Shown here piece by piece: positions 11,075 to 19,881 of a DNA stretch of 64,000 bases. The DNA is from Ereboglobus sp. PH5-10 (GTDB lineage Bacteria > Verrucomicrobiota > Verrucomicrobiia > Opitutales > Opitutaceae). The position numbers were made by a program, and so were the translations under genes. The notes below the pieces were generated by a model that was not told the origin of the DNA, did no database searches, and saw only the letters and a program-made list of their open reading frames with translations. The stretch lies in assembly GCF_029504735.1 (NCBI RefSeq), contig NZ_JAQFIP010000001.1, forward strand, positions 310,001-374,000. The letters are read 5' to 3'. The stretch's first letter is position 1. Each line of letters starts with the position of its first letter.

Positions 11075-12760
11075 ATGAGTCAAATAATGAAAGATCTGCT
11101 CGCCGAATCCAGCTTCGACAAGCTCAAGGAAGGCCAGATCGTCCCCGGCACCATCACCGAAATTCGCCAAAACGAAGTTGTCGTCGATATCGGCGGCAAA
11201 TCCGAAGGCCTCATTCCCGCCAGCGAATTCATCGACATCGGCGAACTCCAGATCGGCTCCCAGATCGACGTTTACGTTGAGAAACTGGAGGACAAAAACG
11301 GAATGCCCACGCTCTCCTACGACAAGGCCGAGCAAAAGAAAAACTGGGACAACATCCTCACACGCTTCCCCGAGGGCTCCATCGCCTCCGGCCGCGTCCG
11401 CGCCAAGGTCAAGGGCGGCCTCATCGTCTCCATCGGCGTTGACTCCTTCCTTCCCGCCTCGCACATCGACGTGCAGCCCCCCAAGAACCTCGACCAATAC
11501 GTCGGCCAAACCTACGATTTCAAGGTTCTCAAAATCAACCTCGACCGCAAAAACATCGTTCTCTCCCGCCGCGAGCTCATCGAGGAACAGCGCACCAGCA
11601 AACGCCGCGCCCTCCTCGAATCCATCGAGCCCGGCCAGGTCCGCAAGGGCGTCGTCAAGAACATCACCGACTTCGGCGCGTTCATCGACCTCGACGGCAT
11701 GGACGGCCTCCTCCACATCACCGACATGAGCTGGGGCCGCATCACGCACCCCTCCGAAATGCTCAAGCAGGGCGAGGAAATCCAGGTCATGATCATCGAA
11801 GTGAACCGCGACAAAGAGCGCGTTTCGCTCGGCCTCAAGCAAACCACCAAGAATCCTTGGGACGACATCGAGCAAAAGTTCCCCGTCGGCGCCAAGGTGC
11901 ACGGCAAGGTTGTCAACCTCGTCCCCTACGGCGCGTTCATCGAAATCGAACCCGGCGTCGAAGGCCTCGTGCACATCACCGAAATGTCCTGGACCAAGCG
12001 CATCACGAAACCCTCCGAACTGCTCAAAGTCGGACAGGAACTCGACGCGGTTGTCCTCGGCATCCAGAAGGACGAGCAAAAGATCTCGCTCGGCCTCCGC
12101 CAGCTCGAAGCCAACCCGTGGGAAATGGTTCGCCACAACTACCCGATCGGCGCCCGCGTCCACGGCAAGGTTCGCAACATGACCACCTACGGCGCGTTCA
12201 TCGAGCTCGAGGAAGGCATCGACGGCATGGTTCACGTCTCCGACATGAGCTGGACCCGCAAGGTCAACCACCCGTCCGAAATGCTCAAGAAGGGCGACGA
12301 AGTGGACGCCATCGTTCTCGACGTCGATCCCTCGCAGCAGCGCATCAGCCTCGGCATGAAGCAACTCTCCACCGATCCCTGGGCCGACATCGACGCCCAC
12401 TTCAAGATCGGCGACGTTGTCACCGGCGTTGTCACGAAGATCACCAGCTTCGGCGCCTTCGTGGAGCTCAAGGACGGCATCGACGGCCTCGTGCACATCT
12501 CGCAAATCAGCGAGGACCGCATCGAGAAGGTCAAGGACGTGCTCAAGCCCGGGCAGGAAGTCACCGCCCGCGTCATCAAGATCGACACCGCCGAGCGCCG
12601 TCTCGGTCTCTCGATCAAGGCCGCCAACTACTCCGCGGAGCAGCTCGCGTCCGAAACCGCGACGCTCGAGGCGCTCACCCGCGACAGCAGCGGCGACATG
12701 ATGAACCTCGGCGACATCCTCGACGCCGCCTCCGGAGACAAGGAAAAATCCGCCGAATAA
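11075..12760 (+). CDS. rpsA: 30S ribosomal protein S1
   Basis: 561-residue S1 with six OB-fold S1 repeats at residues about 22-92, 110-175, 192-260, 277-347, 364-434 and 449-521. Repeats 3-6 show the canonical GxVxxITxFGAFVEL...GLVHISxMSW pattern (for example GVVKNITDFGAFIDLDGMDG). Repeats 1 and 2 are the diverged ribosome-docking type. It binds the ribosome near S2 and recruits mRNA leaders. This is probably important in this lineage, as few starts in the window have strong Shine-Dalgarno sequences. The gene is monocistronic with its own terminator. Confidence 0.97.
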   Translation: MSQIMKDLLAESSFDKLKEGQIVPGTITEIRQNEVVVDIGGKSEGLIPASEFIDIGELQIGSQIDVYVEKLEDKNGMPTLSYDKAEQKKNWDNILTRFPEGSIASGRVRAKVKGGLIVSIGVDSFLPASHIDVQPPKNLDQYVGQTYDFKVLKINLDRKNIVLSRRELIEEQRTSKRRALLESIEPGQVRKGVVKNITDFGAFIDLDGMDGLLHITDMSWGRITHPSEMLKQGEEIQVMIIEVNRDKERVSLGLKQTTKNPWDDIEQKFPVGAKVHGKVVNLVPYGAFIEIEPGVEGLVHITEMSWTKRITKPSELLKVGQELDAVVLGIQKDEQKISLGLRQLEANPWEMVRHNYPIGARVHGKVRNMTTYGAFIELEEGIDGMVHVSDMSWTRKVNHPSEMLKKGDEVDAIVLDVDPSQQRISLGMKQLSTDPWADIDAHFKIGDVVTGVVTKITSFGAFVELKDGIDGLVHISQISEDRIEKVKDVLKPGQEVTARVIKIDTAERRLGLSIKAANYSAEQLASETATLEALTRDSSGDMMNLGDILDAASGDKEKSAE

Positions 12761-12801
12761 GCGGACGCTTCATTCATCAGCAAAAAACACTCAACAACAT
12801 C

Positions 12802-12834
12802 AAGCGCCCGGCCCAAACCGCCGGGCGCTTTTTT
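12802..12834 (+). terminator. Rho-independent terminator of rpsA
   Basis: A perfect 10-bp stem (AAGCGCCCGG and CCGGGCGCTT) around a 9-base loop, followed by TTTT. It lies about 40 bases after the rpsA stop. Confidence 0.9.
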
Positions 12835-12935
12835 GCGCACAAGCACCAGCTTGCAATGCCATTTGCGAGCGAGATTTAGACCTGCGGAGGTGACGCCTGC
12901 TCGCTGGCCACGCCGAAAATCACGAAAGGAAAACA

Positions 12936-12983
12936 CGCGGCGGTTGGCAGAATGTCGCTGACGCCCGGAACGGCGAAACCGCC
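12936..12983. repeat. Dispersed 50-bp palindromic repeat, copy 1
   Basis: Imperfect hairpin running from CGCGGCGGTTGGCAG to GGCGAAACCGCCC. Near-identical copies occur at 40302-40355 (opposite strand), 50102-50154 and 58174-58226 (opposite strand). All four are intergenic. It lies in the 393-bp gap between rpsA and the M13 peptidase gene, together with the rpsA terminator and a second palindrome at 13040-13108; nothing else is seen in that gap. Confidence 0.85.
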
Positions 12984-13039
12984 CAAGCATTGACGGCACC
13001 CAAAGAATAAATCTCGCCCGTAAATGGCAACGGCACCGC

Positions 13040-13108
13040 GGCAGGGCGAAGCATCAGGCGAAGCCGAATCATGGTGCGCACGGATCAGCCGGGAGGCTTC
13101 GCCCTGCC
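13040..13108. repeat. Palindrome downstream of the M13 peptidase gene
   Basis: Perfect 13-bp inverted arms, GGCAGGGCGAAGC at 13040-13052 and its complement at 13096-13108, around a 43-base centre. It lies 46 bases past the M13 stop and, lacking a U tract, may serve as a processing or terminator-like hairpin. It is a different family from the 50-bp repeat beside it. Confidence 0.7.
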
Positions 13109-13153
13109 GAATCGTGTTTCTCACAGCCCTGTTCGGCGCCGGATCGTTGGGCC

Positions 13154-15178
13154 TTACCAGATCGTCACGATGTCGCTGCCGCCGCGCCGCATTTTGTCGC
13201 CTTCCTTCACGTCGAAAGCCTTCCAAAATTCCTCAAGGTTTGAGAGCGGTCCGCGCACGCGCCACTCGGCGGGTGAATGCGGATCGATGACGATGAGGTT
13301 GCGACGATACTCGGGGCGGCGCACTTCGCGCCAGATGCTCGCGTAGCTGAGGAAGAAGCGCTGCTCGGGCGTGTAGCCGCCGATTTTTGCGCGAGATTGC
13401 CCGGCAAGCGCGCGTTGGAGCGCGGCGTAGGCGATCTTCACGCCGCCGAGGTCGGCGATGTTTTCGCCCTGCGTGAGCGTGCCGTTCACATGGAGCGCGC
13501 CGTCAAGCACGGTGTAGTTGTTGAACTGGTCAATTATGACCGCGGCGCGCTTGTTGAAAGCCTCGGTGCTTTGGGGCGTCCACCAATCCTTCAGGTTGCC
13601 CCGTGCGTCGTATTGGCGGCCCTGATCGTCGAAACCGTGCGTCATTTCGTGCCCGATCACGGAACCGATGCCGCCGTAGTTGACAGCGTCGTCGGCGTTG
13701 GCGTCGAAAAATGGCGGCTGCAAAATGCCGGCGGGGAAAACAATGCAGTTCTCAACCGGATTGTAGTAGGCGTTGATCGTGGACGCGGTCATGAACCACT
13801 CCGTGCGATCGACGGGCTGGCCGATCTTCGCGAGGTTGCGGCGCATTTCGTAAGCGTTGGCCGCAAAAACATTTTCCACATACGATGCGTCGCGGCTGAT
13901 CGTGAGCGTGGAATAATCGCGCCACTTGTCGGGATAACCCATTTTCACGCTAAAGGAGTTGAGCTTTTCGAGTGCGCGCGCGCGGGTTGGCGCGTCCATC
14001 CACTCAAGCGTTTCGATGCGCGCGCGCAACGCGGAGCGAAGGTCCTCGACAAGCTTGAGCACGCGGGCCTTTGACGCGGGCGGGAAATATTTCGCCACAT
14101 AAAGCTGCCCGAGCGCGTCGCCAATGCCGTCGTCGATGCTTTCCGTGACACGCTTCCAGCGCACCTTGATTTCCTTTTGTCCATTGAGCGCCCGGCCGTA
14201 AAAGGCGAAGTTTTCATTGACGAAATCGTCGCCCAGGCAGGGTGCCGCGCCACGGACAAGATTCCAGCGCAGGTAGGCGCGCCAGTCGGCGAGCGGGGTT
14301 TCGTTGAGCTGCGCGGCAAACGCCCGCATGAAGTCGGGCTGGCCGAGGTTGACGCTGCGAACATTGCGCGCGCCAATCGCCTTGAAAAACACGGCCCAAT
14401 CGAAATCGCCGGTGATTTTGGCGAGGTCGGCGACGGCGGTTTTGTTGTAATTGGCCTCGGGATCGCGAAGCTGCACGCGCGTGCGCGAGGCGGCGGCGAG
14501 CTTGGTTTCGAGATTCATCACGGCCTGCGCCGCCACGCGCGCGGTCTCGGGCGGGTCTCCCGCGAACACAAGCATCTTTGCGATGTGCTCGACGTATTCG
14601 GCGCGCAATTTTTTCATCTTCTCGCTGTCGGTAAAATAATAATCGCGGTCGGGCAGGCCGAGCCCGCCCTGCGTGACTTGCGCGAGGTAGGACTCGCTGT
14701 CCTTCTCGTCAGCGTCGACGTAGAAACCAAAACTGTTGCGCACGCCGATCTGCTTGAGCGCAGCGATGACCTTGATCACATCGGCGCGTGATTTGATGCC
14801 CGCGATCAAGTCGAGTTGCGGCTGGATGGGTTTGACGCCCGCGGCATTAATCGCGCCTTCATTCATGCCGCTCGCATAAAAATCCCCGACCATGCGCGCG
14901 GGCGAGCCGGCCCTTGCGGAAGCGGCTGCGGCATTCTCACAAATCTCGTGCAGGTTTTTCTGCGTGCGGTCGATGAGCTCGTAGAAGCTTCCCCAGCCAA
15001 GCTGGTCGCCGGGAATCTCGACCGTTTTCAGCCAGGAACCATTGGCGTATTCAAAAAAATCGTCCTGCGGGCGAACCGAGGAATCGATGGCGCCGAGGTC
15101 GAGCTCGGCGCGCAGGGCGAGAGTGAAAATGAACGATGCGGCCAGAAGAGGTAATGCGCGAATGATGTGGTTTCTCAT
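13154..15178 (-). CDS. M13 family zinc metallopeptidase (PepO/neprilysin-like)
   Basis: 674-residue secreted endopeptidase of oligopeptides. The chosen start gives a signal peptide (MRNHIIRALPLLAASFIFTL) followed by the mature N-terminus DLGAIDSSVRPQDDFFEYAN, typical for M13. The zinc site HEMTH is at residues 510-514 with the downstream ENIADLGG, whose glutamate is the third zinc ligand. The C-terminal block has YRNLIVIDPHSPAEWR and ends GGSDIVTIW in place of the usual CxxW ending. The length matches the family. The in-frame extension to 15304 has no signal-peptide logic and was discarded. It is divergent from the TonB_C-type gene starting at 15296. Confidence 0.95.
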   Translation of the reverse strand: MRNHIIRALPLLAASFIFTLALRAELDLGAIDSSVRPQDDFFEYANGSWLKTVEIPGDQLGWGSFYELIDRTQKNLHEICENAAAASARAGSPARMVGDFYASGMNEGAINAAGVKPIQPQLDLIAGIKSRADVIKVIAALKQIGVRNSFGFYVDADEKDSESYLAQVTQGGLGLPDRDYYFTDSEKMKKLRAEYVEHIAKMLVFAGDPPETARVAAQAVMNLETKLAAASRTRVQLRDPEANYNKTAVADLAKITGDFDWAVFFKAIGARNVRSVNLGQPDFMRAFAAQLNETPLADWRAYLRWNLVRGAAPCLGDDFVNENFAFYGRALNGQKEIKVRWKRVTESIDDGIGDALGQLYVAKYFPPASKARVLKLVEDLRSALRARIETLEWMDAPTRARALEKLNSFSVKMGYPDKWRDYSTLTISRDASYVENVFAANAYEMRRNLAKIGQPVDRTEWFMTASTINAYYNPVENCIVFPAGILQPPFFDANADDAVNYGGIGSVIGHEMTHGFDDQGRQYDARGNLKDWWTPQSTEAFNKRAAVIIDQFNNYTVLDGALHVNGTLTQGENIADLGGVKIAYAALQRALAGQSRAKIGGYTPEQRFFLSYASIWREVRRPEYRRNLIVIDPHSPAEWRVRGPLSNLEEFWKAFDVKEGDKMRRGGSDIVTIW

Positions 15179-15295
15179 AGGGATGCGATTTTTCGTTGAT
15201 GCCGGATGGATACGCCCGGCGCGCGGATTGCGCAAGCATTCTGGAATTGCACACGCGTGACATAGTCCAGACACTGCCGGGCTCCCAATTCTTTT

Positions 15296-16396
15296 ATGAA
15301 GCACCCCAAATTATTTTCCCTCAAATCACCGCGCCTTCGCATTGCCATGATTTTGACCGTCGCAATGATGGGCGCGGTTTTTTTCGCACCCGCCGTTTTC
15401 GCCAAGGATCGCCGTCCGGAAGTCATCAAACAAACGCAACCGATTTATCCGTGGAGCATGAAAGAAAGCGGCATGACCGGCGAAGTGACCATTCGGTTTT
15501 TTGTGGATGAATCCGGCGATGTCGTTGATCCAGTAATCATACGCTCAAACCACTCCGGCTTTGAGCAGGCGGCAATCGACGCCGTTTTGAAATGGAAATT
15601 CAAACCAGGGATAAAAGACGGCAAGGCGGTCAAGACGCGCATGCAAATACCACTGGTTTTCCATTTGGATGGCGAAGAAGGAAGGAACGCCTACTCCTAC
15701 ACCACACCCGGCCCCTCCAAAAAAGACATCTCCAAAATGCCGGAAGGCTACCGCTACGATGTCGCGCCGAAGCCGCGCAGCGTAATCTATCCGGTTTATC
15801 CCTACGAGCAGTTGAAAAACAACACCAAGGGCAAGGCCAGCGTTGCGGTGTTGGTCGACGCGCGCGGGAAAGTCAGGAAAATGGAGATCACCAAGCAAAG
15901 CGCGCCGGAGTTCGGCCTCGCGGCGCTTGCGGCGTGCGAGTATTTCGAGTTCGAGCCCGCCACCCTGCAAGGCCAGCCGACCCATGCGATCATAACCGTG
16001 TCGCTTGAATTTAACAAAGGCTCCAAGTTCATAACCGGCGAAGACCGCGACATGCTTCGCATTGAGAAAAAATCGCCCGAAAAAATCATCCCCGCCGGCA
16101 AACTCGACGCCATGCCCAAGATGATTGCCTCGCGGCAGGCACCGTTTCCTCTGGCGGCGTTGCGTGAGAATCTGACCTCGGGCGAGGCCGTGGTGGAGTT
16201 TTATATCGACAGCAAGGGCATGGTTCGCCTCCCGCGCATCGTCTCCAACACGCATCCATCCTTTGGATACATCGCCGTGCAAACCATCGCGAACTGGCGT
16301 TTTGAACCGCCCCGCTCGGAAGGAAAACCAGTCATCACGCGCGCCCGCGTGCCGATCAATTTTGTCCCCAAGGTCAAAAAAACGCGCGCCAAATAA
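15296..16396 (+). CDS. Exported protein with three TonB_C-like domains
   Basis: 366-residue protein with an N-terminal signal or anchor (about residues 14-36, IAMILTVAMMGAVFFAPAVFA) and three TonB C-terminal-like modules, at about residues 44-110, 150-235 and 270-355. Each module has the pattern of a beta strand with VxVxFxVDxxGxV, then a helix, then WKFKP or WRFEP (WKFKPGIKDGKAV in the first, NWRFEPPRSEGKPV in the last). There is no proline-rich TonB linker and no ExbB/D nearby. It may act as a periplasmic TonB-like partner, not as a classic energy transducer. The function is inferred from the fold only. Confidence 0.75.
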   Translation: MKHPKLFSLKSPRLRIAMILTVAMMGAVFFAPAVFAKDRRPEVIKQTQPIYPWSMKESGMTGEVTIRFFVDESGDVVDPVIIRSNHSGFEQAAIDAVLKWKFKPGIKDGKAVKTRMQIPLVFHLDGEEGRNAYSYTTPGPSKKDISKMPEGYRYDVAPKPRSVIYPVYPYEQLKNNTKGKASVAVLVDARGKVRKMEITKQSAPEFGLAALAACEYFEFEPATLQGQPTHAIITVSLEFNKGSKFITGEDRDMLRIEKKSPEKIIPAGKLDAMPKMIASRQAPFPLAALRENLTSGEAVVEFYIDSKGMVRLPRIVSNTHPSFGYIAVQTIANWRFEPPRSEGKPVITRARVPINFVPKVKKTRAK

Positions 16397-16479
16397 GCCC
16401 GGGGCGGCAAACGTAAACCGAAACGCCCGCGCTTCTCCGCTCGACGCGGCGCGCAAACTCGCGCTTTCTCGCTGGCATC

Positions 16480-17073
16480 ATGAAAATCAAATCCGCCGAA
16501 TTCCTCACCAGCGCGACGACGCTTCGCAACTGTCCGCGCGCCGACTGGCCCGAGTTCGCCATGATCGGGCGCTCCAACGTCGGCAAGTCCTCGCTCATCA
16601 ACATGCTCACCGAGCGGCGCAACCTCGCCAAGGTTTCCGCCACGCCCGGCAAGACGCGCCTCCTGAATTTCTTCACCATCAACAACCGATGGCTGCTCGT
16701 CGACCTGCCCGGTTACGGCTACGCCAAGGTCGCGCAGGAAAAACGCGCCGATTTCAACGAGGCCGTCGCCGGCTACATCGAGGGGCGCGAAACACTGCGC
16801 TGCGTTTTCGTGCTCATTGACTCGCGCATCGAGCCCCAGCGCATCGACATCGATTTCATACAATGGCTCGGCGAGCGCGACATGCCCCACGCGCTCATTT
16901 TCACCAAGACCGACAAACAATCGCCCACCGCCACCCGCGCCAACATCGACCGTTTCAACCAGGCGCTCTCCGCATGGCGCGCCGAACTGCCGCCGACATT
17001 TCTCAGCTCCTCCCAAACCAAGGCCGGACGCGGCGAGATTCTGCGTTTTATTGAGCAAACACTGGCCGCATGA
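16480..17073 (+). CDS. engB: Ribosome biogenesis GTP-binding protein EngB/YsxC
   Basis: 197-residue TrmE-Era-EngA-YihA-Septin-family GTPase needed for large-subunit assembly. G1 is GRSNVGKS at residues 30-37, G3 is DLPGYG, and G4 is TKTD within IFTKTDKQSP. ATPGKTRLLNFF matches the switch region of EngB. The size and the near absence of N- or C-terminal extensions are typical. It is followed closely by tRNA-Tyr. Confidence 0.95.
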   Translation: MKIKSAEFLTSATTLRNCPRADWPEFAMIGRSNVGKSSLINMLTERRNLAKVSATPGKTRLLNFFTINNRWLLVDLPGYGYAKVAQEKRADFNEAVAGYIEGRETLRCVFVLIDSRIEPQRIDIDFIQWLGERDMPHALIFTKTDKQSPTATRANIDRFNQALSAWRAELPPTFLSSSQTKAGRGEILRFIEQTLAA

Positions 17074-17103
17074 GACATATTGGCCGGTTTGTGAAAAAAA
17101 ACC

Positions 17104-17132
17104 TTGAACTTCGTCCCGTGACAGAAGATTTT
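17104..17132 (+). promoter_or_regulatory. Possible promoter of tRNA-Tyr
   Basis: TTGAAC at 17104-17109, a 17-base spacer, and GATTTT at 17127-17132, placing a transcription start about 10 bases before the tRNA. The matches are 5 of 6 for the -35 box and 3 of 6 for the -10 box. Confidence 0.3.
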
Positions 17133-17148
17133 CCGCCTCCCTGTTTCT

Positions 17149-17234
<86 letters not shown>

Positions 17235-17240
17235 CTTTCC

Positions 17241-17265
17241 GCCTCCGAGAAATCGGAGGCTTTTT
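17241..17265 (+). terminator. Rho-independent terminator after tRNA-Tyr
   Basis: Stem GCCTCCGA and TCGGAGGC around a GAAA tetraloop, followed by TTTTT. It is 7 bases past the encoded CCA. Confidence 0.9.
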
Positions 17266-17306
17266 GTTTGGGCAAAATTACGCGCCGCAGTCGCGCCCCC
17301 ACTCCG

Positions 17307-18764
17307 CTACATTCCGAAAATCTTCTGCAACCGCCGCCAGACTCCGGCGCCGAATTGGCGCAGCCGGCCCTTGTCATAACGTCCCTGCCCCATCGCGTTT
17401 TTTTGCACAAGAAACATTCCCTCGCCGACAAACAGGTCGTCGTAAAGCGGGCTCAGTCCGCGGCAGTAACGCCAAAGCGATTTCACCCGAGTGGGACGGT
17501 AACGCACCGCCGCCGAAAACCCCATCGTCGCCCACGCCTCGGCGCGCTGCACAGGACGTCGCCCGTCCTCGCGCAGTTCGGGAAACTCCGCCTGCACGCC
17601 GCGCTGCCCCGCCACAATCAAGCGGCACGGCCCCGCAAATTCAAAAAAACGAAACTGACCCGTCACCCACGCGTGCACACTGAAAAAACGCCAGTGGCTG
17701 CGAATCACCAGCGGCGCATCCGCCGCGCGCACGACACCCGCAAGATAACGCGGACGCAGCACCAGCGAGCCGCCCTTCGGCACCCGCACGACGGCCAGTT
17801 CGGCGCGCCGTCCGCGCAAATCCGCGCCCGCGCCCTTCCACTTGCCCGCGCCGCGCAAAGTCACACACCGCGTTTTGTCCGCGGCTTCGTTGCGCAACTC
17901 CGCCAGACGCGTCAGGCGACACGCAATGTTCATGAGGGGGAATCGCGCTTTCAGCCAGAAACGATTGCGGCGCGCCAGTTCCTCATCGGCCGACTCCACC
18001 AGCCCGGGTCGCGCGCACAGCAACTCACCCGGCATCAACTCGACCGTCACCGCCCCGCCCTCCCCGTCAACCGCCAGCGCCACATCCGCGCGTTTCGACA
18101 AGCGCAACGGTTTCCGTCTGATCACAAACGGCGTGGCGAGATAATACAGCGCAAGCCTGCCGACGAACGGCCACGCCATCCAAACCCCGAAAAAACAAAA
18201 CGCGAACCGCCGTCCGTGTTTCCCCTCCCAAACCAACAGCGCGTAAAATTTGAGCTCGGAGGTTTCCGCCTCCGTTGCCGTGATGAGCCGCCCGACACGC
18301 GCCAGCGCAACCTCGGCGCGCTGCTGCGCCTGCGTCGCGTCCACCAGCTCCTGCCGCAATGCGGCGATGCGCTCGGACGCCCCGGTTTTGATTTTTTCCT
18401 GCTCGCCCCGCTTGCGATCGTTCAGCTCCTGCTCCTCGCGGGAGCCCGTCCAGCGCTTCCATTCGCTTTCGAGTGATTTGTGCAACTCGATCGCGCGCTC
18501 GGCCTCGGCGACCTTTTGTTGCTGCGCGCCCAGCTCGGCGCGCAACGCCTCGATGCGCGCGTCGGTTTCCTCGCACAACGTCGCGATTCTTGCGCGCTCC
18601 GCGGAAAACAAAGCCAGCTCGCGGGCGCGGCGTTGCGAAAAATCGCCGTCGTCGTGCGCATACAACCACCACGCCCACCCCGCCAGCCCGAGCGCCGCAA
18701 TCACGCAGGCCGCGATCGCGCGCCTTAACAACCAAAGAAAAAACTGTGACAGATGCGAGGTCAC
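17307..18764 (-). CDS. Uncharacterised coiled-coil membrane protein
   Basis: 485 residues; I do not recognise the family. There is a membrane segment near the N-terminus (residues about 8-35, LWLLRRAIAACVIAALGLAG). A charged heptad-like coiled coil at about residues 40-165 (ARELALFSAERARIATLCEE) follows, then a second hydrophobic region near 180-210 (FCFFGVWMAWPFVGRLALYY). The C-terminal half is beta-rich, with short blocks such as VELMPGELLCARPGLV and AGPCRLIVAGQRGVQ that faintly recall AIM24-like domains. The start is the GTG at 18764, which overlaps the TGA of tenA as GTGA, so it is coupled to tenA. A scaffold or envelope role is possible but unproven. Confidence 0.7.
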   Translation of the reverse strand: MTSHLSQFFLWLLRRAIAACVIAALGLAGWAWWLYAHDDGDFSQRRARELALFSAERARIATLCEETDARIEALRAELGAQQQKVAEAERAIELHKSLESEWKRWTGSREEQELNDRKRGEQEKIKTGASERIAALRQELVDATQAQQRAEVALARVGRLITATEAETSELKFYALLVWEGKHGRRFAFCFFGVWMAWPFVGRLALYYLATPFVIRRKPLRLSKRADVALAVDGEGGAVTVELMPGELLCARPGLVESADEELARRNRFWLKARFPLMNIACRLTRLAELRNEAADKTRCVTLRGAGKWKGAGADLRGRRAELAVVRVPKGGSLVLRPRYLAGVVRAADAPLVIRSHWRFFSVHAWVTGQFRFFEFAGPCRLIVAGQRGVQAEFPELREDGRRPVQRAEAWATMGFSAAVRYRPTRVKSLWRYCRGLSPLYDDLFVGEGMFLVQKNAMGQGRYDKGRLRQFGAGVWRRLQKIFGM

Positions 18765-19426
18765 GCCGGCCACGTTTCCATTTTCCAGGCGCCGTCCCAG
18801 AACATCCATTCGAGCCGCGTGCCGGTCACAAAATGCCGCGCCACGCCGGCGCGCTGCTCGTCCGTGAGGCGCTCGCCCACGCGGTTGACCACATCGAGCA
18901 CCTGGCGAACCGTCGCGCCGAATTCATCGCCGCCATACGTGTCGATCCATTTTTGATAAAGCGCGTTGGGCGAACCCGCGGCGGTGAGCGCCTTGCCCAC
19001 TTCCCAGTAAACCCAGTAGCACGGCAGAAACGCCCCGAGCGCCTCGTGATACGGACGCTCCTGCGCCACACGCAAAAGATACGATGTGTAGTGATGGCAC
19101 GCGGGCGCGACGGGCGCGGCGGCAACCGCGTCGCGATCAAGTTTCCACGCCGAAAAAAAGCCCTCGTGCAACGCGCGCTCCACGACGATGGCGTTCGTGC
19201 CATGTTGCGCGAACATCATGAACTCGTCGTCGCTGGCAGCCCTTGCGCCGATGAGCGCGAGGCCGCGCCCGTAATCGCGCAGATAGTGCGCGTCCTGGAG
19301 CACGTAATGCCTGAACGCCTCCGCCGGCAATGTGCCATCGGTTAGCCCGCGCAAAAATGGATGCGCCAGAATCTTCTCATAAACCGGCAAGGCCGCCTGC
19401 CAGAGGGAATCAGTGAATGTGGACAT
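18761..19426 (-). CDS. tenA: TenA family aminopyrimidine aminohydrolase/thiaminase II
   Basis: 221-residue TenA-type all-helical enzyme that hydrolyses thiamin breakdown products to hydroxymethylpyrimidine for salvage. Seen are the N-terminal HPFLRGLTDGTLPAEAFRHY block, YVLQDAHYLRDYGR, and the active-site cysteine segment FLPCYWVYWEVGKAL. A C-terminal FVTGTRLEWMFWDGAW block also fits. Start MSTFTDSLWQAALPVYEKIL is at 19426. I looked for a TPP riboswitch upstream and found none. The gene is not among other thiamin genes; a thioesterase gene ends 23 bases before it. Confidence 0.92.
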   Translation of the reverse strand: MSTFTDSLWQAALPVYEKILAHPFLRGLTDGTLPAEAFRHYVLQDAHYLRDYGRGLALIGARAASDDEFMMFAQHGTNAIVVERALHEGFFSAWKLDRDAVAAAPVAPACHHYTSYLLRVAQERPYHEALGAFLPCYWVYWEVGKALTAAGSPNALYQKWIDTYGGDEFGATVRQVLDVVNRVGERLTDEQRAGVARHFVTGTRLEWMFWDGAWKMETWPA

Positions 19427-19449
19427 CGTTGCAAAAGTAGATGCGCGCC

Positions 19450-19881
19450 TCACGCCGCCGCTCCGTGCCGGGCAATCCACGCGGCCAGCGCGAGAGGAAG
19501 CGCGACGCGCGCGCGATTATCCGAGCGGATGCAAACATGCTCCGTCCGCACAACCGCCGCGCGCTTGGCGGGCGCGCCCCCGCCGGCAAGCCGGGTGATT
19601 TCATAGTCGATGCGATAGGAGTCGTCCGAAAGCGCCGCCGGTTTGACCGCGATCGAAATTTTGTCCCCGCAAGCAAGCGGACGCAAATAATCGGCGCTGC
19701 TTTTTGAGATGGGAATGACGATGCCGTTGTCGGAAAAAAACGACTTCAACTCGATGCCCGCCGCCGCAAGCGACTCCTCGTAGGCTTCGTGGCAAAACGA
19801 GAGATAGTTTGCGAAATACACCACGCCCGCGGCATCGGTGTCCGCAAAATGAATCGTGCGTTGATAGGCGAACGGCGTCAC
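19450..19881 (-). CDS. Hotdog-fold acyl-CoA thioesterase (DHNA-CoA hydrolase-like)
   Basis: 143-residue single hotdog-domain thioesterase of the 4-hydroxybenzoyl-CoA / 1,4-dihydroxy-2-naphthoyl-CoA thioesterase group. The N-terminal TIHFADTDAAGVVYFANY has the catalytic aspartate, followed by CHEAYEESLAAAGI. Relatives with DTDAAGVVYFAN include the menaquinone/phylloquinone pathway hydrolase, but no men genes are nearby, so the substrate is open. Its ATG overlaps the stop of the lipoprotein gene at 19878-20390 by 4 bases. Confidence 0.85.
   Translation of the reverse strand: MTPFAYQRTIHFADTDAAGVVYFANYLSFCHEAYEESLAAAGIELKSFFSDNGIVIPISKSSADYLRPLACGDKISIAVKPAALSDDSYRIDYEITRLAGGGAPAKRAAVVRTEHVCIRSDNRARVALPLALAAWIARHGAAA

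Noticed and set aside
10955-12505. 516-codon minus-strand frame opposite rpsA
   Set aside because: Asp/Val/Glu-rich shadow of the six S1 repeats; the repeats explain its apparent periodicity.
19427-19449. TPP riboswitch before tenA
   Set aside because: Only 23 bases separate tenA from the thioesterase gene and no CTGAGA-type core is present.
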